Position numbers and translations under genes: made by a program
Part shown: positions 9,566-18,331 of the stretch, piece after piece
How positions within the stretch are numbered: position 1 is the first letter of the stretch
Layout of the letters: each line of letters begins with the position of its first letter
From: Deltaproteobacteria bacterium
GTDB taxonomy: Bacteria; Desulfobacterota; Binatia; UBA1149; SPBQ01
Direction: 5' to 3'
NCBI GenBank assembly: GCA_029262375.1
Contig: JAJCZM010000039.1
Location: 1-64,000 of the forward strand
DNA length: 64,000 nt
Notes under the pieces: model-generated
Seen by the model: the letters and a program-made list of their open reading frames with translations, nothing else
What the model was told of the DNA's origin: nothing
Databases searched by the model: none

Positions 9566-10945
9566 GTGGCCAACCACATACTGGCCATACATCTGACCGC
9601 AGGACGACTGAGTGTAGCAGCCGCGGAATCGACGCTACGCTCGTTGCGAGTGACCACGCTCGCGGAAGTCCTGCCGGGCAGCGAGCAGGCGGCCGCCATC
9701 ATCGGCGACCGCAAGTGGGATCGTGTAATCGCTTCCCTGCCGTCTGAAGCGGCGGTCTACCGAATGCTCGAGCTGCCATTCTCGGATCGCCGACGGCTCG
9801 CGCAGGCCGTCGGTCCAGCCCTGGAAGACTACGTCCCGTTCTCGCTCGACGAATCGATAAGCAGTTTCGATGCGACCTCTACCGCCCCCGACCGACCGCT
9901 GCTTGCGGTCATGGCCGGCCGCGCCGCACTGGATGCACAACGCGAATCTCTGATCGCGTACGGCTTGTCGCCCGAGCGCTTCATCTGGGCGCCCTCCGCA
10001 ACCCTCGGTGCCTACCGACACGCCGTCGGCGAAGGGGTCGCGTTCACGGCGATCGACGTCTCCGAAGACGGCGCCATCGTCGGCTGTTTCGACGAGCACG
10101 GTCTCACCGGCCTACGTGTGGTCGACGGCGCCGACGAAACGACGCTAATTCGAAACCTCACCTGGTCGGTCCGCACACTCGACCCGTCTTCCGACCGTGT
10201 TGTCGTGGGCGGAACGCGCGTGCAGACGATCCACATCGGGTTGTCGGAGACGCTCTCGGGACTTCGTTTCGAAGCACTTCCGACTGCTTCGCCGGTAGAA
10301 ATGCCGCACCACCTCGAGACCGGATGGCGCAACTCCGCGGTCGCGCTGGGCCTCGTGTTGGCTGCTGCCGGAGAACTAGGGAAGCCCAGCATCGAATTTT
10401 CGGCCTCCGGGCAAGATGCGTCGGGAGCCGGCGGGGAACTTCGCGACGCCGGACGCTCGCTGCTGCCCTGGGCCGTCGTTGCCGCTGCGTCCTTCGCATT
10501 GGCGGGCTCGCTCGAATACGCGCGGCTGTCAAAGACCGAAGCCGCGCTCGAACGACGTGCCGAGGCGATCTATCGCACTGCGATCCCATCGGGTTCCGGT
10601 GGAACGGCGCACAAAATGAAACTCGAGCTACGAGCGGGGCAACTCGAGCGCGAGCGTGCTGACTCTGCAAGCTCGCGTACGCACGCTGGACCGCTTTCGG
10701 TCCTGCTCGACATGTCGAAGCAGGTGCCGCGCGAAATCGCCGTCGAGTTCGACTCTTACGTGTACGATGCGCCGAGCATCCGACTGAGCGGCCACGGTGC
10801 CTCATTCGAAGTCGTTACCCGCTTGCAGCAGCTACTCGAGGAACGCGAGACATTCGCGAATGTCGAGGTCAGCGACGTCCACTCGGCGGTTTCGGGTGAC
10901 GGCGTCGAGTTCGAAATGACGATCACTCTCGGGGGGAATGCGTGA
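9566..10945 (+). CDS. gspL: Type II secretion protein GspL
   Basis: This 459 aa protein has an N-terminal actin-like cytoplasmic domain (about residues 1-250, starting MANHILAIHLTAG), a single membrane helix near residues 297-318 (LLPWAVVAAASFALAG) and a short periplasmic ferredoxin-like domain. GspL anchors GspE to the membrane platform and pairs with GspM. GTG at 9566 is two bases after the gspK stop, and the stop overlaps gspM. Sequence similarity alone is weak for this family; topology and operon position carry the call. Confidence 0.82.
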   Translation: MANHILAIHLTAGRLSVAAAESTLRSLRVTTLAEVLPGSEQAAAIIGDRKWDRVIASLPSEAAVYRMLELPFSDRRRLAQAVGPALEDYVPFSLDESISSFDATSTAPDRPLLAVMAGRAALDAQRESLIAYGLSPERFIWAPSATLGAYRHAVGEGVAFTAIDVSEDGAIVGCFDEHGLTGLRVVDGADETTLIRNLTWSVRTLDPSSDRVVVGGTRVQTIHIGLSETLSGLRFEALPTASPVEMPHHLETGWRNSAVALGLVLAAAGELGKPSIEFSASGQDASGAGGELRDAGRSLLPWAVVAAASFALAGSLEYARLSKTEAALERRAEAIYRTAIPSGSGGTAHKMKLELRAGQLERERADSASSRTHAGPLSVLLDMSKQVPREIAVEFDSYVYDAPSIRLSGHGASFEVVTRLQQLLEERETFANVEVSDVHSAVSGDGVEFEMTITLGGNA

Positions 10946-11508
10946 AGCGCTACGTCGAAATGGCGCGTGAAGCGTTGACGGCAGCACTCGGTCGCCTCAA
11001 TCCTCGAGAGCGGCGCCTCGTCGGCATCTTCAGCGCACTAGCCGCAGTAGCGTTCCTCTACGTCGGCATCATCGAACCCATCGTCGAGCAGCGCACACGC
11101 ATGGAGCGTCGCATCGAGACCCTGTCGGGCGATCTGGCTCAGCTCCAAGCATTGGCGGGCCGAATCCGCCGGCTCGAGGGCGAACTCGGTCAGAAGACGG
11201 CACCGACCAATGCCAGCAAAGATTTCTCGCTGTTCTCGTTCATCGATAAGGCGACGTCCGCGTCGGTTGCTGCGGATGCCGTGGCATCGATGAATCCCAC
11301 GCGACGCAGACTGCCGGAGGGCAACGAAGAACATTCGGTCGAACTACGGCTTCAGGATATTGCACTCGGTGAACTCGTAGGCCTGCTGCGCCAAATAGAG
11401 CTCGCCGACGAGCCCGTCTACATCAAGCGATTGGACCTGCAGCGTCGCTACGACGACCGCACGCGCTTCGACGCTACCATCATCGCCGGAGCCGTTGCCG
11501 CAACATGA
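10942..11508 (+). CDS. gspM: Type II secretion protein GspM
   Basis: This 188 aa bitopic protein has a short cytoplasmic N-terminus with the NPRERRLVGIF motif seen in GspM/PilO-like proteins, one membrane segment (about residues 27-45), a coiled coil (about 47-80) and a small periplasmic domain. GspM stabilises GspL. It starts at GTG 10942 inside the gspL stop and ends in an ATGA overlap with gspN. Confidence 0.82.
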   Translation: MKRYVEMAREALTAALGRLNPRERRLVGIFSALAAVAFLYVGIIEPIVEQRTRMERRIETLSGDLAQLQALAGRIRRLEGELGQKTAPTNASKDFSLFSFIDKATSASVAADAVASMNPTRRRLPEGNEEHSVELRLQDIALGELVGLLRQIELADEPVYIKRLDLQRRYDDRTRFDATIIAGAVAAT

Positions 11509-12374
11509 AGCGGACTCTCGCCTTCGTGGCGTTACTGATCGCCTTTGTTTTCTGGACGTTCCCCCACAGGATGATCGTCGAGCGAGCGCTGTCGAATCGA
11601 CTCGGTGGAACAGGCGTGGCGTATTCGATTGATGAGATCTCTTGGGCGTGGCCTGTCGGCTACCGGCTCGACGGCGTAACGCTCGGAACCGCGACCTACT
11701 CCACCAAGCTGGATTCGCTATGGATGGGGCTGGGAATCTTCTCACGCCGTTTGGACTTCGAAGCCGCAGGTTGCGGGGGGCAACTCGAAGGAAGTATTGA
11801 CGGCGATCCGCAAGGGCGCCGGCTCTCCGTAGTTTTCTCCGACATCGATCCCTCTTCGTGTGCCCGACTCGACGCACTCGTGGTCGGTGGACGGATCGAC
11901 GGAGCTCTCACGCTAGCGGGACTAGGCGGCGGCCAACGCACGGGCGTTCTCGGGCGCACCGCAGCGAGCGGAACCATAGAGGTCAACGCAAACGGCGGTA
12001 CGGTCTCGGGGCACCTGCCGTCGCGTGCGCCGGCCAAAGCCGATGGCACACCTACGGGTCTTGCGATTGGCTCCTGGGAATTCAACGACGCGCACCTCAA
12101 AGCCCACGTCAACGATGGCAACGATCTCGTGGTCGACACGTTTACGGCACGGGCCGAGGGCGTCGAATGGCGCGTTGCTTCCGGCTCGCTCCTCGGCGGA
12201 CAGGGCGGTCGCGTCGGCGTGAACGCATCGATGGAAGCGAGACGGCTCGACGAATCGGGACGATCGAAAGCAATCATCGGTTTGCTCCCAAAAGCCGGCG
12301 AGAACGATCAGGGGTGGCGACGCTATCGGCTCTCGGGAACGCTCGACGCACCGAAAATCATCGGACTGCGCTAA
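11505..12374 (+). CDS. gspN: Type II secretion protein GspN
   Basis: This 289 aa protein has an N-terminal signal anchor (MKRTLAFVALLIAFVFWTFP) and an AsmA/GspN-like beta-rich periplasmic body. GspN occurs in a subset of type II systems; its exact role is not settled. It is the last gene of the operon. Its TAA (12372-12374) interleaves with the stop codon of the convergent receiver-LpxC gene, so there is no room for a terminator between the two operons. Confidence 0.75.
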   Translation: MKRTLAFVALLIAFVFWTFPHRMIVERALSNRLGGTGVAYSIDEISWAWPVGYRLDGVTLGTATYSTKLDSLWMGLGIFSRRLDFEAAGCGGQLEGSIDGDPQGRRLSVVFSDIDPSSCARLDALVVGGRIDGALTLAGLGGGQRTGVLGRTAASGTIEVNANGGTVSGHLPSRAPAKADGTPTGLAIGSWEFNDAHLKAHVNDGNDLVVDTFTARAEGVEWRVASGSLLGGQGGRVGVNASMEARRLDESGRSKAIIGLLPKAGENDQGWRRYRLSGTLDAPKIIGLR

Positions 12375-13636
12375 CCGAGTTCCAACTGCTGGCTAAGCAA
12401 ACGGACCAGCTCGACGTTCTGCCCATGCCCGGTCTTGCGCGCATGGACGCGGGCGCGCAACGGCCTTCCTAGCAGGTACAGATCGCCCAGCATGTCGAGG
12501 ATCTTGTGACGCGCAAGCTCTTCCGGGAAGCGCAGCTCGGTATTCACGATCCCCTGCTCTCCGATGAGAATGAAGTTGCTGAGCTGACCGCCCTGGCCGA
12601 GCCCTGCCGTCTCGAGTGCACGGATCTCTTCGACGAAACCGAAGGTTCGAGCCGGCGCGATCTCCGCGCGAAACGCGTCGGCATCGCTCAGAACGAACGT
12701 ATACGTCTGCTCGCCGACCGGATCTGGGTAAGACAACTCGTAGGTTACTTCGAGATGATCGCAAGGACTGACACGAAGAAATCGATCATCATCAAATTCG
12801 AGACCAAACTCGCGATCGGGTGCGGCGACCGGCATCGAAGCGTCTTGATCAACGACACCGACGGAGTCGATCAGCGCGCAGAACTCAGCGGCGGAGCCGT
12901 CTAAGATAGGCACCTCGCCCTCGACCTTCACCAAGAGATTGGTGATTCCGTACGCATGCAACGCCGACAATAGGTGCTCAACCGTGCGGACCGAGAAGCC
13001 ATCCTTGTGTAGCGACGTCGCATATCCTGTTGAATCTACATTGGACACAACCGCAGCGATCGACTGCTCGCTCCCCACACGACCGAAACGAATACCGCTA
13101 CCCGGCGGGAGCGGAAGCAGAATCAGCCCGGTACGCACGCCGCTGTGCAATCCGAGACCGCTGCCGACCACACTCTTCGCGATCGTGCGCTCGACAACAC
13201 GCGGTGCGTCAGTAGGCGCGCGATCGGCGGCCGTCACTCCGGCTGGAGCCGACTTGACCGGACCACTCTCGCCCGCAGGATTCAGTGCACGTCCGACGCT
13301 GCTCAGCAGGCCGTCGATCGAGAACGGTTTCTCGATAAAATCGACCGCTCCGAGACGCGTCGCTTTCACCGCCATTTCGACGTTTCCATGCCCCGACAAC
13401 ACGATGACCGGGAGCGAGGCATGGCTCTGCTTGATGCGCGACAACACTTCGATGCCGTCCAGCCCCGGCATCCACACATCGAGAAGCACCAGGCCCGGAT
13501 CGCAGGCGTCGACGCAGCCAAGCGCTTCCGTTCCGTCAGCCGCCGTGACGACCTCGTAGCCTTCGTCACGAAGCACACCGCCGATGGAATCACGTACGCG
13601 CGAATCGTCGTCTACTACAAGAATGGTCTCGCTCAT
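12371..13636 (-). CDS. lpxC: Response-regulator receiver domain fused to LpxC deacetylase
   Basis: This 421 aa fusion joins two complete domains. Residues 1-118 are an NtrX-like receiver: acidic pocket Asp9/Asp10, phospho-acceptor Asp53 (LVLLDVWMP), Ser81 and Lys103 (DFIEKPF). An Ala/Pro linker (119-145) leads to LpxC, which removes acetate from UDP-3-O-acyl-GlcNAc in the first committed step of lipid A synthesis. All catalytic residues expected from E. coli LpxC are present: Glu220 and His221 (TVEH), His377 and Asp381 (RHKILDMLGD), and His404 (KTGHG). The NtrX AAA+ and DNA-binding domains are absent. Its ATG overlaps the stop of the upstream histidine kinase by four bases, so the two are very likely partners. 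I infer that phosphorylation of the receiver changes LpxC activity or stability. No other LpxC is in the window. Confidence 0.95.
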   Translation of the reverse strand: MSETILVVDDDSRVRDSIGGVLRDEGYEVVTAADGTEALGCVDACDPGLVLLDVWMPGLDGIEVLSRIKQSHASLPVIVLSGHGNVEMAVKATRLGAVDFIEKPFSIDGLLSSVGRALNPAGESGPVKSAPAGVTAADRAPTDAPRVVERTIAKSVVGSGLGLHSGVRTGLILLPLPPGSGIRFGRVGSEQSIAAVVSNVDSTGYATSLHKDGFSVRTVEHLLSALHAYGITNLLVKVEGEVPILDGSAAEFCALIDSVGVVDQDASMPVAAPDREFGLEFDDDRFLRVSPCDHLEVTYELSYPDPVGEQTYTFVLSDADAFRAEIAPARTFGFVEEIRALETAGLGQGGQLSNFILIGEQGIVNTELRFPEELARHKILDMLGDLYLLGRPLRARVHARKTGHGQNVELVRLLSQQLELG

Positions 13637-15882
13637 GCGTCGGCCTCGGGCGCTCCGTCGGGGAACTCCAGCGCGAAGCGGATACCATGGGGCTCTACGT
13701 CGTGTAATCGCAAGTAAGCGTGATGATCGGCGGCAATCGACGCGACGATCGCAAGCCCGAGGCCCGTCCCTTCCGACTTGGTCGAGAAGTAAGGCTCGAA
13801 GACGCGGGCGCGGTACTCTACTGGAATACCCGGGCCGCGATCACTGACCTCGAGCACGACGCGAGAAAGAGCCGCTTCGTGTCGCGTACGCACCATGACA
13901 TGCGGAGCGTCTCCGCCACCGTTCGCGCTCGCCCCTACCGACGCAACGGCATTGTCGATGAGGTTCACCAGAACGCGCTTGATGCTGTCTCGGTCCATCA
14001 CCACACTCGGCAGATCGGCGGCAAGTTCGGCGACAATGCGTAAATCCGGGCGCGACTGCGTGTAGAGCGGCATGGTTTCTTCGACGAGCGCATTGAGATC
14101 GTGCGGTCGCTTCTCGGAGCTCGTTTGGCGCGCAAACGTCGAAAATTCATTGACGAGATTCTTCAAGCTATCGACCTCGTTGACGATCGTCGATGTACAC
14201 TCGTCTAGCAGGGCGGCGTCATCGCCATCGAGGCGATCCTTGAGTCGGCGTTGCATTCGCTGGGCGGACAATTGGATTGGTGTGAGCGGATTCTTGATCT
14301 CATGCGCAATCCTGCGCGCGACTTCACGCCATGCTTCCATGCGCTGAACCTGAACGATCTGGGAAACGTTTTCTATGAACAGCACGTAGCCGGAACTCTC
14401 GCCAAGTTCGCCTTCCAGGCTGGTCACCGTCACCAACAGCGTGCGCGCCTCGTCCTCACGCTGGACGTTCAGCCGAGTCCCGGAAGGCACTTCGCCACGC
14501 TGAAGTTCACGCAGCAGCGACGCAACCTCCGGATAGCCCGATTCGTCGAGCACGGCCGCAGCGTCGCGACCAACCAGTGCATCGGCCGTCAGTCCCAGCA
14601 GCGATGTAACGGCGGCGTTCACTGTCGATACGTGCCCGTGCTCATCGACCGACAACACACCCGCATCGATATTATGGACGATATTCTCGATGTAGCGGCG
14701 GCGCTCTTCGAGCGTCGCATGGCTGGTCTTGAGCTCCGCCGTCATCGAATTAAAAGACTGCACGAGCGTTCCGATTTCGTCGCCGCCGACCTCTTCCAGC
14801 CGAACGTTCCAGTCGCCTTCGGCTACGCGTTTGGTCGCCGCCACAACATTAGCGAGCGGTTCAGTGATCCCCTTGGCTAGGTATAGCCCCAGCCAGGTAG
14901 CCGAGAAGATGACCACCAGCGAAGCCAGCGCCATCGTGAGAACATAGAGGTTCTTGAACGGCCGCTTGTTGAGTTTGAGCGAACGATAGTCCCGGAACGC
15001 TGCGAGGATTTCGTCACTCCAAAGCCGAGGACTGCGGTCGACCAGCAGATCGACCACCACCATGCCGATAATGTCGTCGCCGTTGGCTACAACCGGCGCG
15101 GCGCCACGAACGACATCGCTCTCGCCTAGCGACTCCACGCGGGTCGCGTCGTTGCCGTCGAGTATGAGTCCTAGAAGCTCGCGATCGGCGCCGAGCGGCA
15201 CACCGGTCGGGGTCGACTCGCTGAATACCGTGACGAGTTCGCTCGAATCGCGCCTGATCACTTGGATGGTCCCTAGGCCGTACGCGGCCTGGTACGACGC
15301 GATCTTCGCCTTCAGTGCATCGTTCGCTGTCGCCGGCAGTGTTCCTTCGGCGGTGACGAGCTGGTCCGCCAACGCGCGCGCGTGAGCCAGCGAGTCGTCA
15401 CCCGCTTGTTGATAGTACGTCTGTGCCAACTGCCAGGCTCCACGCAGCGCTCCCTCGACCTCGGTATCGAACCATCCGTCGATCGCGTTCGTGCTGAACT
15501 CCAGCGACAGCAACAACATCACGACAGCCGGAAAGGAAGCAATCGTCACGAACGCCATCACCATGCGGCTGCGGAGTTGCGCCCCCGGAAGCTTCAAGCG
15601 CCACTCGAAATACAGCTTCAGCAGATTGCGAACGACCAGAAAGACGAGCAGCAACAGCAGCACGACGTTCAAGTTCACGATGAGGAAAGAGAAGACGTTG
15701 CCGGCGGCGCCGTCAGCCGCCCCCGGACGACGAATCTCCCAAAGCGCGAAAACGAATACGGCAAGACCAGCCGCTACGATGAGCGCGGCTTCGCGGCGAC
15801 GACGGGAGCGTTCCTCGTCGGTCATCGGCGTAAGGCCGCCGTCCGACTTCTTCTCGCTCTCGCTACTGCCTGCAGTGGCCAC
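13633..15882 (-). CDS. NtrY-like membrane sensor histidine kinase
   Basis: This 749 aa kinase has two close N-terminal membrane helices (about residues 30-85), a third near 105-130, a periplasmic sensor region, a fourth helix near 315-335, then HAMP, PAS, HisKA and HATPase_c domains. The phospho-accepting His527 lies in IAHEIKNPLTPIQ, the NtrY-type H box. The ATPase shows the N box (VNLIDNAVASVGA), DRGPGIP and GTGLGLAI. The architecture is that of NtrY, whose usual partner is the regulator NtrX. Here the overlapping downstream gene keeps only an NtrX-like receiver, joined to LpxC. The stimulus is unknown; the large periplasmic loop makes an envelope signal plausible. Confidence 0.9.
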   Translation of the reverse strand: MATAGSSESEKKSDGGLTPMTDEERSRRRREAALIVAAGLAVFVFALWEIRRPGAADGAAGNVFSFLIVNLNVVLLLLLVFLVVRNLLKLYFEWRLKLPGAQLRSRMVMAFVTIASFPAVVMLLLSLEFSTNAIDGWFDTEVEGALRGAWQLAQTYYQQAGDDSLAHARALADQLVTAEGTLPATANDALKAKIASYQAAYGLGTIQVIRRDSSELVTVFSESTPTGVPLGADRELLGLILDGNDATRVESLGESDVVRGAAPVVANGDDIIGMVVVDLLVDRSPRLWSDEILAAFRDYRSLKLNKRPFKNLYVLTMALASLVVIFSATWLGLYLAKGITEPLANVVAATKRVAEGDWNVRLEEVGGDEIGTLVQSFNSMTAELKTSHATLEERRRYIENIVHNIDAGVLSVDEHGHVSTVNAAVTSLLGLTADALVGRDAAAVLDESGYPEVASLLRELQRGEVPSGTRLNVQREDEARTLLVTVTSLEGELGESSGYVLFIENVSQIVQVQRMEAWREVARRIAHEIKNPLTPIQLSAQRMQRRLKDRLDGDDAALLDECTSTIVNEVDSLKNLVNEFSTFARQTSSEKRPHDLNALVEETMPLYTQSRPDLRIVAELAADLPSVVMDRDSIKRVLVNLIDNAVASVGASANGGGDAPHVMVRTRHEAALSRVVLEVSDRGPGIPVEYRARVFEPYFSTKSEGTGLGLAIVASIAADHHAYLRLHDVEPHGIRFALEFPDGAPEADA

Positions 15883-15888
15883 GGCGAT

Positions 15889-16968
15889 CTAAGACTCGAA
15901 CAGGCCCTGCTGATCGCGGTCGGGGCGATTCGGCTTGATGCCGAAATGGGAGTACGCGCCGGCGGTGGCCACTCGGCCTCGCGGCGTGCGTTGGATGAAA
16001 CCGAGTCTCAACAGGTAGGGCTCGTAGACTTCTTCCAGTGTGCCGGCGTCTTCGCCCAGCGAGGCCGCGAGCGTATCGAGACCGACAGGACCACCGTCAA
16101 ACTTCTCGAGGATCGCGAGCATGAGTTGGCGGTCCATTGCATCAAACCCCAGCGAATCGACGCCGAGCATCTCGAGCCCATCGGCAACAACCTTGGTGGT
16201 CACGACTCCGGTTGCTTTGACCTGCGCGTAGTCACGCAGGCGCCGTAGTAAGCGGTTCGCGACCCGCGGGGTACCGCGCGAGCGTCTCGCGATATCGTGC
16301 GAGGCAGGGGTGTCCACATCGACTTCCAGCAAACCGGCGGATCGTGTCAGGATCGCAGCGAGTTCGTCGTCCTCGTAGAACTCCAAGCGGAACGTGTACC
16401 CGAATCGAGATCGCAGCGGCGCGGTGAGCAATCCCGACCGTGTAGTAGCCGCGACCAAAGTGAACGGACTGAGTTCGAGCGAGATCGTTCGCGCAGCCGC
16501 GCCTTCGCCGACCACGAGATCGATACGTCCGTCTTCCATCGCTGGATACAAAATCTCTTCGATGGCCCGCCCCAGCCGATGAATCTCGTCGATGAAGAGC
16601 ACGTCTCCGCTTTCGAGCGAGGTCAGGATTGCGGCCAAATCTCCCGCTTTCTCGATCACGGGGCCGCTGGTCTGATGAATTCGCACACCCATCTCGGCCG
16701 CAATGATGTGGGCCAGCGACGTCTTGCCGAGCCCGGGCGGACCGGCGAGCAGCACGTGGTCGAGTGTTTCCGAGCGTCCTCGCGCGGCCTGGATCGCAAT
16801 ATCGAGATTCTCGCGAACGCGGGTCTGCCCCACATATTCCTCGAGCCGCTTGGGACGTAGGCTGACTTCGCCCGCGATTTCTTCTTCGGCGGGTAGCGGA
16901 CTCACCGCGTCTAGTGCGTCCATCACATCCATGGCGTCCATTCCATCTTCGGACTCGGTCTCGATCAC
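15889..16968 (-). CDS. ruvB: Holliday junction helicase motor RuvB
   Basis: This AAA+ motor (359 aa) drives branch migration of Holliday junctions with RuvA. Walker A is GPPGLGKT (residues 76-83), Walker B is in [11 protein letters not shown], and the winged-helix C-terminal domain ends the protein (RTPRGRVAT). An acidic N-terminal extension of about 30 residues is longer than in E. coli. The GTG start overlaps the ruvA stop (GTGA). Six bases separate its stop from the histidine kinase, so the two-component pair is probably cotranscribed with ruvCAB. Confidence 0.97.
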   Translation of the reverse strand: MIETESEDGMDAMDVMDALDAVSPLPAEEEIAGEVSLRPKRLEEYVGQTRVRENLDIAIQAARGRSETLDHVLLAGPPGLGKTSLAHIIAAEMGVRIHQTSGPVIEKAGDLAAILTSLESGDVLFIDEIHRLGRAIEEILYPAMEDGRIDLVVGEGAAARTISLELSPFTLVAATTRSGLLTAPLRSRFGYTFRLEFYEDDELAAILTRSAGLLEVDVDTPASHDIARRSRGTPRVANRLLRRLRDYAQVKATGVVTTKVVADGLEMLGVDSLGFDAMDRQLMLAILEKFDGGPVGLDTLAASLGEDAGTLEEVYEPYLLRLGFIQRTPRGRVATAGAYSHFGIKPNRPDRDQQGLFES

Positions 16969-17546
16969 GACAGTCGTACCAGTGAAGTTTTGATCAGTGT
17001 CTCGATACTCTCACCCGCGTCTTCCATACTTGCGCTCACCGCTTTGCGTGCCTGTGGTTCCTTGTACCCCAATGCCATGAGCGCCAACACCGCGTCGCTT
17101 TCGATTTGTGTGGATGCGCCTGCGCCTGAGGCGTCGGCTCCGGCAATCTCGACACGATCCTTGAGGTCTACAACGATCCGTTCCGCCGTTTTGCGTCCGA
17201 CGCCCGGAATTGCCACCAGCCGATCCACGGCGCCGCTACCGACGGCTTCGACGAGCGCGGCCGGTTCGAGTCCCGAAAGCACCGCCAGCGCCAGACGCGG
17301 GCCGATGCCGGACACCGTCCGGAGCAGAGTGAAGAGCGTGCGTTCTCGACGATCGTGAAACGCGAACAACTCGAGCGCGTTGTCTCGAAGATTCGTGATG
17401 ACGAAGAGGCTGACCTTTCCGCCTTCGTCTGGAAGTCTACAGAAGGTCGTGACCGAAACGGCGGCGCAGTAGCCCACTCCACCCACGTCTACGACGACCT
17501 CACCGGGCGATTTCTCGTCTAGAATTCCTTTTAGTTTCGCTATCAC
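16965..17546 (-). CDS. ruvA: Holliday junction recognition protein RuvA
   Basis: RuvA (193 aa) binds the four-way junction as a tetramer and loads RuvB. The OB-fold N-terminal domain ([20 protein letters not shown]), two helix-hairpin-helix motifs ([15 protein letters not shown] and [13 protein letters not shown]) and the C-terminal RuvB-binding domain are all present. It starts two bases after the ruvC stop and overlaps ruvB by four bases. Confidence 0.97.
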   Translation of the reverse strand: MIAKLKGILDEKSPGEVVVDVGGVGYCAAVSVTTFCRLPDEGGKVSLFVITNLRDNALELFAFHDRRERTLFTLLRTVSGIGPRLALAVLSGLEPAALVEAVGSGAVDRLVAIPGVGRKTAERIVVDLKDRVEIAGADASGAGASTQIESDAVLALMALGYKEPQARKAVSASMEDAGESIETLIKTSLVRLS

Positions 17547-17548
17547 GG

Positions 17549-18190
17549 TCAGGTTCCGCCGCGCGGCTTGTCTCGTACGGCGCCGCGGCTCTTCTGCGCC
17601 GCGGTCTTGCGCAGCGCAGCCTTCTCCAGGGCGGCTTTCGCTACCGCCGCAAGGCCACCGCCACGACGTGCGCGCAGGGGCGTTTTCGCGCCGGGCCTAC
17701 CGAGAGCGCTCGCGACTTTGCCATCATAGCCGCTTCGCAGCGCGTAGCACGCCGCGGCCGCAAGGGCGTCGGCTTCATCCTCACCGGGCATCTCCGTGAG
17801 ATTGAGCAGTCGCACCACCGCCTCCTGCACGTCCAGCTTGCCGGCACGCCCGTGGCCGACCACGGCCTTCTTGATGGTGGCGGGAGAATATTCGGTGATC
17901 GGTACCGCACCGGCGGCGACCGCCGCCATGATCGCGCCGCGCGCTTCGCCCAACCTGAAGGCGCTTTGCACGTTGCGAGAGACGAAGTTGCGTTCGAGGC
18001 TGACCGCACTCGGGGCGTGCTGGGCTACGATCTCGACGATGTCTCGATGGATGTGCGCGAGGCGGCTCGCCAGCTCACCATTGCCGACCTTTAGTACGCC
18101 GGACGCCACGCGGACGAGCCGCTTACCCGAGATATCGATAATGCCCCAGCCGGTGAGCCGGGTTCCGGGATCGACGCCTAGAACGCGCAA
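17549..18190 (-). CDS. ruvC: Holliday junction resolvase RuvC
   Basis: RuvC (213 aa) cuts Holliday junctions. The RNase H-like core has Asp7 in LRVLGVDPGTRLTGWG, a Glu in SLERNF and acidic residues in GEDEADALAAA. TTG at 18190 is preferred over the upstream in-frame TTG at 18208 because AAAGGAGG lies five bases before it and the family normally begins MRVLGIDPG. A basic Ala/Lys/Arg-rich tail of about 50 residues extends beyond the usual end; it may add DNA affinity. First of the ruvCAB set; yebC lies upstream. Confidence 0.95.
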   Translation of the reverse strand: MRVLGVDPGTRLTGWGIIDISGKRLVRVASGVLKVGNGELASRLAHIHRDIVEIVAQHAPSAVSLERNFVSRNVQSAFRLGEARGAIMAAVAAGAVPITEYSPATIKKAVVGHGRAGKLDVQEAVVRLLNLTEMPGEDEADALAAAACYALRSGYDGKVASALGRPGAKTPLRARRGGGLAAVAKAALEKAALRKTAAQKSRGAVRDKPRGGT

Positions 18191-18195
18191 CCAGT

Positions 18196-18203
18196 CCTCC
18201 TTT
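18196..18203 (-). promoter_or_regulatory. Strong Shine-Dalgarno sequence of ruvC
   Basis: AAAGGAGG on the minus strand sits five bases before TTG 18190 and decides the ruvC start against the longer reading frame from 18208, which would place this site inside the coding region. Confidence 0.85.
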
Positions 18204-18331
18204 CGCAACCGCCGTGCGGATGCTTACAGCCACTTCCGCTGCCGCCACGCGCATTGCGCAGCCGGCCCCGTCTCATGCTCGGCTCCTCGGCTACGACCCA
18301 GGCTCAGCCTGGATGAAATCCATACGTCCGT

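Noticed and set aside
12371-13636. Receiver-LpxC fusion as an assembly or frame artefact
   Set aside because: One uninterrupted frame has both domains complete, a normal Ala/Pro linker and a four-base overlap with a matching kinase; a chimeric join would not be expected to give all three.
15382-16248. 288-codon plus-strand frame across the kinase and ruvB
   Set aside because: Antisense shadow of two confirmed genes, crossing their junction, with shadow-like composition.
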